A DNA stretch of 64,000 bases, from assembly GCA_051846895.1 (NCBI GenBank), contig JBPYCQ010000007.1, positions 62,001 through 126,000 of the forward strand, given 5' to 3'. This DNA is from CALKAL01 sp051846895 (GTDB lineage Bacteria > Bacillota > Bacilli > Bacillales > Alkalibacillaceae). Made by a program: the position numbers and the translations under genes. The notes under the pieces are model-generated. The model saw only the letters and a list, made by a program, of their open reading frames with translations, was not told the origin of the DNA and ran no database searches. The number at the start of each line of letters is the position of its first letter. Positions within the stretch are counted from its first letter, which is position 1. Below, piece by piece: positions 61,199 through 64,000 of this stretch.

Positions 61199-61459
61199 AT
61201 GAAATATTTTGCTGTATTTTTACCAATGAAAGATGAAGAAAAGAGCAAGGAGCATCGCCTGCAACACCTTGAATTTTTAAAAAATATGAAATCGGAAGGA
61301 AAGGTTCATATGTATGGCAGATTTACAGATGGATCAGGTGGTCTAGTAATTTATCGTGCATTTAATATTGATGAAGCGATATCTTACTTAAAAGAAGATC
61401 CGTATGTAAAAGTTGGCGCACGGGGTTGGGAGATTCGTGAATGGGCAGTAGTTGAATAA
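61199..61459 (+). CDS. YciI-like protein
   Basis: An 86-residue ferredoxin-like YciI fold: YFAVFLPMKDEEKSKEHRLQ, HLEFLKNMKSEGKVHMYGRF and EDPYVKVGARGWEIREWAV. Family members act as small dimeric enzymes or accessory domains of unknown specificity. Start: ATG at 61199 after AGGAGGT; a longer frame from 61175 overlaps the upstream gene and is rejected. Probably co-transcribed with the CBS gene and the dehydrogenase that follows after 19 bases. Confidence 0.85.
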   Translation: MKYFAVFLPMKDEEKSKEHRLQHLEFLKNMKSEGKVHMYGRFTDGSGGLVIYRAFNIDEAISYLKEDPYVKVGARGWEIREWAVVE

Positions 61460-61478
61460 AAATAAAAGGGTGAGTGGA

Positions 61479-62348
61479 ATGAAAGTAGGTTTTATAGGCC
61501 TTGGTATTATGGGGAAACCGATGTGTAAAAATTTAATCAAGGCTGGTTATGATGTTATCGTATCTAGTTCGAATGCAACAACCAATATGGAAATGAGCGA
61601 TGCTGGAGCAACAGTTGTTGATTCTTGGAATGAATTAGCTCGTCAATCAGAGGTAGTATTCGTCATGGTACCTGATTCTAAAGAAGTAAGAGAAGTAATT
61701 GTTGGTGAAAAAGGAATTGTAAATGACTTAAAACACGGAAGTGTCGTTGTTGACATGAGCTCAATCTCACCTATTACCAGTCAAGAAATCGCGAAAACAT
61801 TAAAAGAAAATGGGGTAGGTTTCCTTGATGCCCCAGTTAGTGGTGGTGAACCTAAAGCCATTGACGGAACTGTTTCAATTATGGTTGGTGGTGATGAAGA
61901 AACATTTATTCGTTGTTTACCACTTTTACAAGTCATGGGGGGGTCAGTAGTACGTGTTGGAGAAGTCGGAGCTGGTAATTCTACTAAACTAGCAAATCAA
62001 ATTATCGTCGCCTTAAATATCGCTGCAGTATCTGAAGCCTTCGTTTTGGCGAAGAAAATGGGTGTTGATTTAGATTTAGTGTACAAAGCAATCCGTGGAG
62101 GGCTAGCAGGTAGCACTGTACTCGATGCTAAAGGTCCGATGATGATTGAAAGAGACTTTAATCCGGGCTTTAAGATAGACCTTCATTTAAAGGATTTAAA
62201 TAATGTAATGAAAACAGCAGAAGAAATAAATGTTGAACTACCACTCACTGCTTCAATGCAAGATATTCTACAAAAGCTAAATGATGAAGGTTATGGTAAA
62301 GAAGACCACTCAGCCATTATTAAATATTTTGAAAATCTCACGGAATAA
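61479..62348 (+). CDS. Beta-hydroxyacid dehydrogenase (tartronate-semialdehyde reductase/GarR-like)
   Basis: A 289-residue NAD(P)-dependent enzyme. The dinucleotide-binding loop is GFIGLGIMGKPM, the substrate-binding segment is FLDAPVSGGEPKAIDGT, and the catalytic Lys is in GAGNSTKLANQI. This is the beta-hydroxyacid dehydrogenase family. GarR (2-hydroxy-3-oxopropionate reductase) is the likeliest activity, but 3-hydroxyisobutyrate or gamma-hydroxybutyrate dehydrogenases are close relatives. Start: ATG at 61479 after AAAGGGTGAG. A terminator follows. Confidence 0.88.
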   Translation: MKVGFIGLGIMGKPMCKNLIKAGYDVIVSSSNATTNMEMSDAGATVVDSWNELARQSEVVFVMVPDSKEVREVIVGEKGIVNDLKHGSVVVDMSSISPITSQEIAKTLKENGVGFLDAPVSGGEPKAIDGTVSIMVGGDEETFIRCLPLLQVMGGSVVRVGEVGAGNSTKLANQIIVALNIAAVSEAFVLAKKMGVDLDLVYKAIRGGLAGSTVLDAKGPMMIERDFNPGFKIDLHLKDLNNVMKTAEEINVELPLTASMQDILQKLNDEGYGKEDHSAIIKYFENLTE

Positions 62349-62349
62349 A

Positions 62350-62383
62350 AATCTAGGAAAGATCATTTTTCTTTCCTAGTTTC
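62350..62383 (+). terminator. Terminator of the CBS-YciI-dehydrogenase unit
   Basis: Perfect stem CTAGGAAAG/CTTTCCTAG (62353-62361 and 62371-62379) followed by a short T tract. Confidence 0.7.
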
Positions 62384-62430
62384 GACGGATTCAAACTAGC
62401 AAAAGTACGTAATTATTTTTAGAATGTAAT

Positions 62431-62467
62431 AAAAAAGAGAAAACTTACTCACTTAAGATTTCTCTAA
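62431..62467 (-). terminator. Probable terminator of the sigma-factor gene
   Basis: Short stem GAGAAA/TTTCTC with a run of six T residues on the reverse strand. Weak stem, so tentative. Confidence 0.45.
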
Positions 62468-62468
62468 A

Positions 62469-62972
62469 CTACATAAATTCTTTCAAAACAGGCTGTAGTT
62501 TCCTTTTAACTTCTTTTCCCCAGCCTTTGACAGCGTCAATTGTCGTATTTTCTTCGGCTGCAATGTCTTTATAGGCTTTACCTTCAATGATTCTTTTTTT
62601 AACAAAAATCCACTGCTTTTCGGTTAAAGAATTTCGGACGGTTGACCAAAATCCTGGGTCAAAATTTTCAATATTTTGATCATGTGATATGTCTTCTTTA
62701 ATATAATCTGATACAGCTTCGTGTTCATTAATACGACTGTTTTTCCGAATGAGGTCAATAAGTCGACTGTTAATCGTAATATAGGCAAGTTTTCCGAATG
62801 TCTTTCTGTCGCCATATTTTTGATAAGCTTCCCAAAGGGCAATCACGCCTTCTTGAAAAAATTCCCCATCTTGATCATTAATATTTAATTTATGAATTAA
62901 ATAATAGATCATCCGTTCATATTCTTTCACTAAATCTGCGAACTCAACGTGGATGGTAGTATTTTGTTTCAA
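62469..62972 (-). CDS. Sigma-70 family RNA polymerase sigma factor
   Basis: A 167-residue sigma-like protein with region 2 (EYERMIYYLIHKLNIND...FFQEGVIALWEAYQKYG...FGKLAYITINSRLIDLIRK) and region 4 (LTEKQWIFVKKRIIEGKAYKDIAAEENTTIDAVKGWGKEVKRKL). The GxxALWEAYxKY signature is that of sigma factors, but this is a short, divergent member without region 3. No anti-sigma gene is adjacent. It starts with TTG at 62972, seven bases after GAGGGGTG; the frame to 63008 lies before that site. Confidence 0.82.
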   Translation of the reverse strand: MKQNTTIHVEFADLVKEYERMIYYLIHKLNINDQDGEFFQEGVIALWEAYQKYGDRKTFGKLAYITINSRLIDLIRKNSRINEHEAVSDYIKEDISHDQNIENFDPGFWSTVRNSLTEKQWIFVKKRIIEGKAYKDIAAEENTTIDAVKGWGKEVKRKLQPVLKEFM

Positions 62973-63218
62973 CGATAAACACCCCTCAAACCGACAGACT
63001 ATTATCACTTCATATAGTTGAATAATTCTTTAAATTTGTCATCTTGGACAATTGCCAATTAGAAGTTTGATTTTCATAAAAAAGGCTCGATTTTTGCTAA
63101 AATTAACAAAAAAACGAGAGATAAAATTAATATAGGTAAAAGTTATAAGATTTTTGTATTAAATGAGCTATTCAACTATATAATCGGGATATTTTGTAAA
63201 AAGGGTGGTTATTTTGGC

Positions 63219-63252
63219 AAAAAAAGAACTGGGCGTTGAATTGCTCCAGTTA
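63219..63252 (-). terminator. Terminator of the 54-residue membrane protein gene
   Basis: Stem AACTGG/CCAGTT (from 63227 and 63246) followed on the reverse strand by seven T residues. Confidence 0.72.
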
Positions 63253-63414
63253 CGAATCTTTATAGTCAAATTTTTCGAGGACTTTTTTCAATGTATTATT
63301 TATATTTACAAGTGCGATTAAGATAAAACCAAGCATAATAAAAGTTATGACCTCTTGAGTAAATATCGCAACTACACCTAAAATAATTGCAAATAATGTA
63401 TACCAATAATTCAA
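63250..63414 (-). CDS. 54-residue membrane protein, TTG start
   Basis: On the reverse strand GGAGGGG is followed by a TTG at 63414, which opens a 54-residue frame (NYWYTLFAIILGVVAIFT...FDYKDS) with two hydrophobic helices and a charged tail. A terminator lies directly behind its stop. Function unknown. The combination of strong ribosome binding site and terminator supports the call. Confidence 0.62.
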   Translation of the reverse strand: MNYWYTLFAIILGVVAIFTQEVITFIMLGFILIALVNINNTLKKVLEKFDYKDS

Positions 63415-63523
63415 AAGTAACCCCTCCTAATAAACCTACTTAATATATTTTACCATATTAATTGAACTCCATATCACCGCCTTAGGCACAAGCGCATATG
63501 ATGATGCAAAAGGAGGAAGTCAT

Positions 63524-64000
63524 ATGGAGTTGACTCTGGCTCATTGGATCTATGCAATAGTGACATTAGTTGTCATCTTAACGATGATTTTTAGAAGGGG
63601 AGTTGTTTTACCAACATTATTGGGAACGATTGTGGTCGCTTGGATCTTCTCAGGGAGCATTGTCACTGGATTCACAGCTGTGTTTTATGCAAACTTAACT
63701 GCCGCAAATGAACTGTTCGAGATATTCTTAATTATTACATTCATGGTAGCACTGCTTCATTCGCTTAAAGACCTCGGTGCTGACCAGAGAATGATTGCAC
63801 CTGTTCAGAAGATGATTACGAACGGACATATCGCATTTTTTGTTCTAATTGTAGTAACGTTTGTCATATCACTATTCTTCTGGCCGACACCAGCTGTCCC
63901 ACTTATTTGCGCACTTTTAGTCCCTGCCGCAGTGAGAGCCGGCTTACCTATCATGGTAGCGGCGATGGTTGTCGCATTGGCAGGTCAAGGCATGGCGCTA
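63524..64000 (+). CDS. Multi-helix permease-like membrane protein, N-terminal part (runs off the window edge)
   Basis: ATG at 63524 after AGGAGG opens a frame that stays open to the window end (159 residues seen). Four to five hydrophobic segments are visible (WIYAIVTLVVILTMIF, LPTLLGTIVVAWIFSG, FEIFLIITFMVALLHSL, IAFFVLIVVTFVISLFFWP) with LKDLGADQRMIAPVQKMI and WPTPAVPLICALLVPAAVRA. The pattern fits ion-transporter-superfamily permeases (NhaD/ArsB/GntP-like). A substrate cannot be given from the fragment. Confidence 0.72.
   Translation, partial: MELTLAHWIYAIVTLVVILTMIFRRGVVLPTLLGTIVVAWIFSGSIVTGFTAVFYANLTAANELFEIFLIITFMVALLHSLKDLGADQRMIAPVQKMITNGHIAFFVLIVVTFVISLFFWPTPAVPLICALLVPAAVRAGLPIMVAAMVVALAGQGMAL

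Noticed and set aside
63214..63321. Forward 35-codon frame starting TTG after AAGGGTGG
   Set aside because: It overlaps, antisense, the terminator and end of a better supported reverse-strand small gene.

Overview
The window is a low-GC, gene-dense piece of chromosome from an endospore-forming member of the Bacillaceae. The evidence is a SpoVAF/GerA-type spore germination protein, many proteins resembling Bacillus subtilis families (YwjA, YhcV, YqxD, YfiY-YfiZ-YfhA, YpgR, YkqA, YczE, SbcCD, PxpBAC), strong GGAGG-type ribosome binding sites, frequent TTG starts and classical hairpin-plus-T-run terminators. No rRNA, tRNA, CRISPR or prophage was found. The only mobile element is one IS256-family insertion sequence. 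The genus cannot be fixed from the sequence.

Layout. 1-8.5 kb: a partial MscS channel, an ABC exporter, a small carbonic-anhydrase-like protein, a GNAT, an unknown protein, the SpoVAF-like protein, a lipoprotein and a CBS protein. 8.6-17.9 kb: a P1 peptidase, an amidase, YqxD, CheW, a GNAT, a self-regulated GntR/ABC operon (13.2-15.9 kb) and a PAS-GGDEF protein. 17.9-22 kb: a divergent, Fur-box-bearing siderophore-iron uptake locus (binding protein, two FecCD permeases, FhuF-like protein). 22-30 kb: NERD, TPR and HEAT-repeat proteins, then TRAP-TAXI system 1 (binding protein, DUF1850, fused permease). 30-36 kb: PAP2, Nudix, a double GNAT, small membrane proteins and an ECF sigma/anti-sigma pair. 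36-37.6 kb: the IS256 element. 38-44 kb: a C45-like hydrolase, lipoprotein, membrane proteins and the 5-oxoprolinase operon pxpBAC. 44-50 kb: TRAP-TAXI system 2 and an acetamidase/formamidase. 50-64 kb: a GNAT, a double gamma-glutamylcyclotransferase, a HAD phosphatase, SIMPL, sbcDC, HD, esterase, HEPN-like/CBS, YciI, a GarR-like dehydrogenase, a sigma factor and a partial permease.

Two things stand out. First, seven intergenic stretches (about 0.63-0.91, 22.06-22.21, 25.82-26.16, 32.16-32.27, 36.05-36.09 continued at 37.57-37.65, 40.28-40.42 and 50.20-50.32 kb) are tandem arrays with a 20-21-bp period. Each has its own conserved core word and variable AT-rich filler. Two core words recur at distant loci (TTTGAACAA, and ATGCGCG), and the IS256 copy landed inside one array. 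Second, the binding protein of TRAP-TAXI system 2 appears circularly permuted: the canonical C-terminal half follows the lipoprotein signal, and the canonical N-terminal half ends the protein.

Genes that plausibly work together: the iron uptake locus; a glutathione/5-oxoproline axis (gamma-glutamylcyclotransferase makes 5-oxoproline and PxpABC opens it); two TAXI-type importers; the GntR/ABC operon with a palindromic operator; and the ECF sigma/anti-sigma pair with an ECF-like promoter. Start codons were moved from the longest reading frame wherever a ribosome binding site clearly favoured an internal start.
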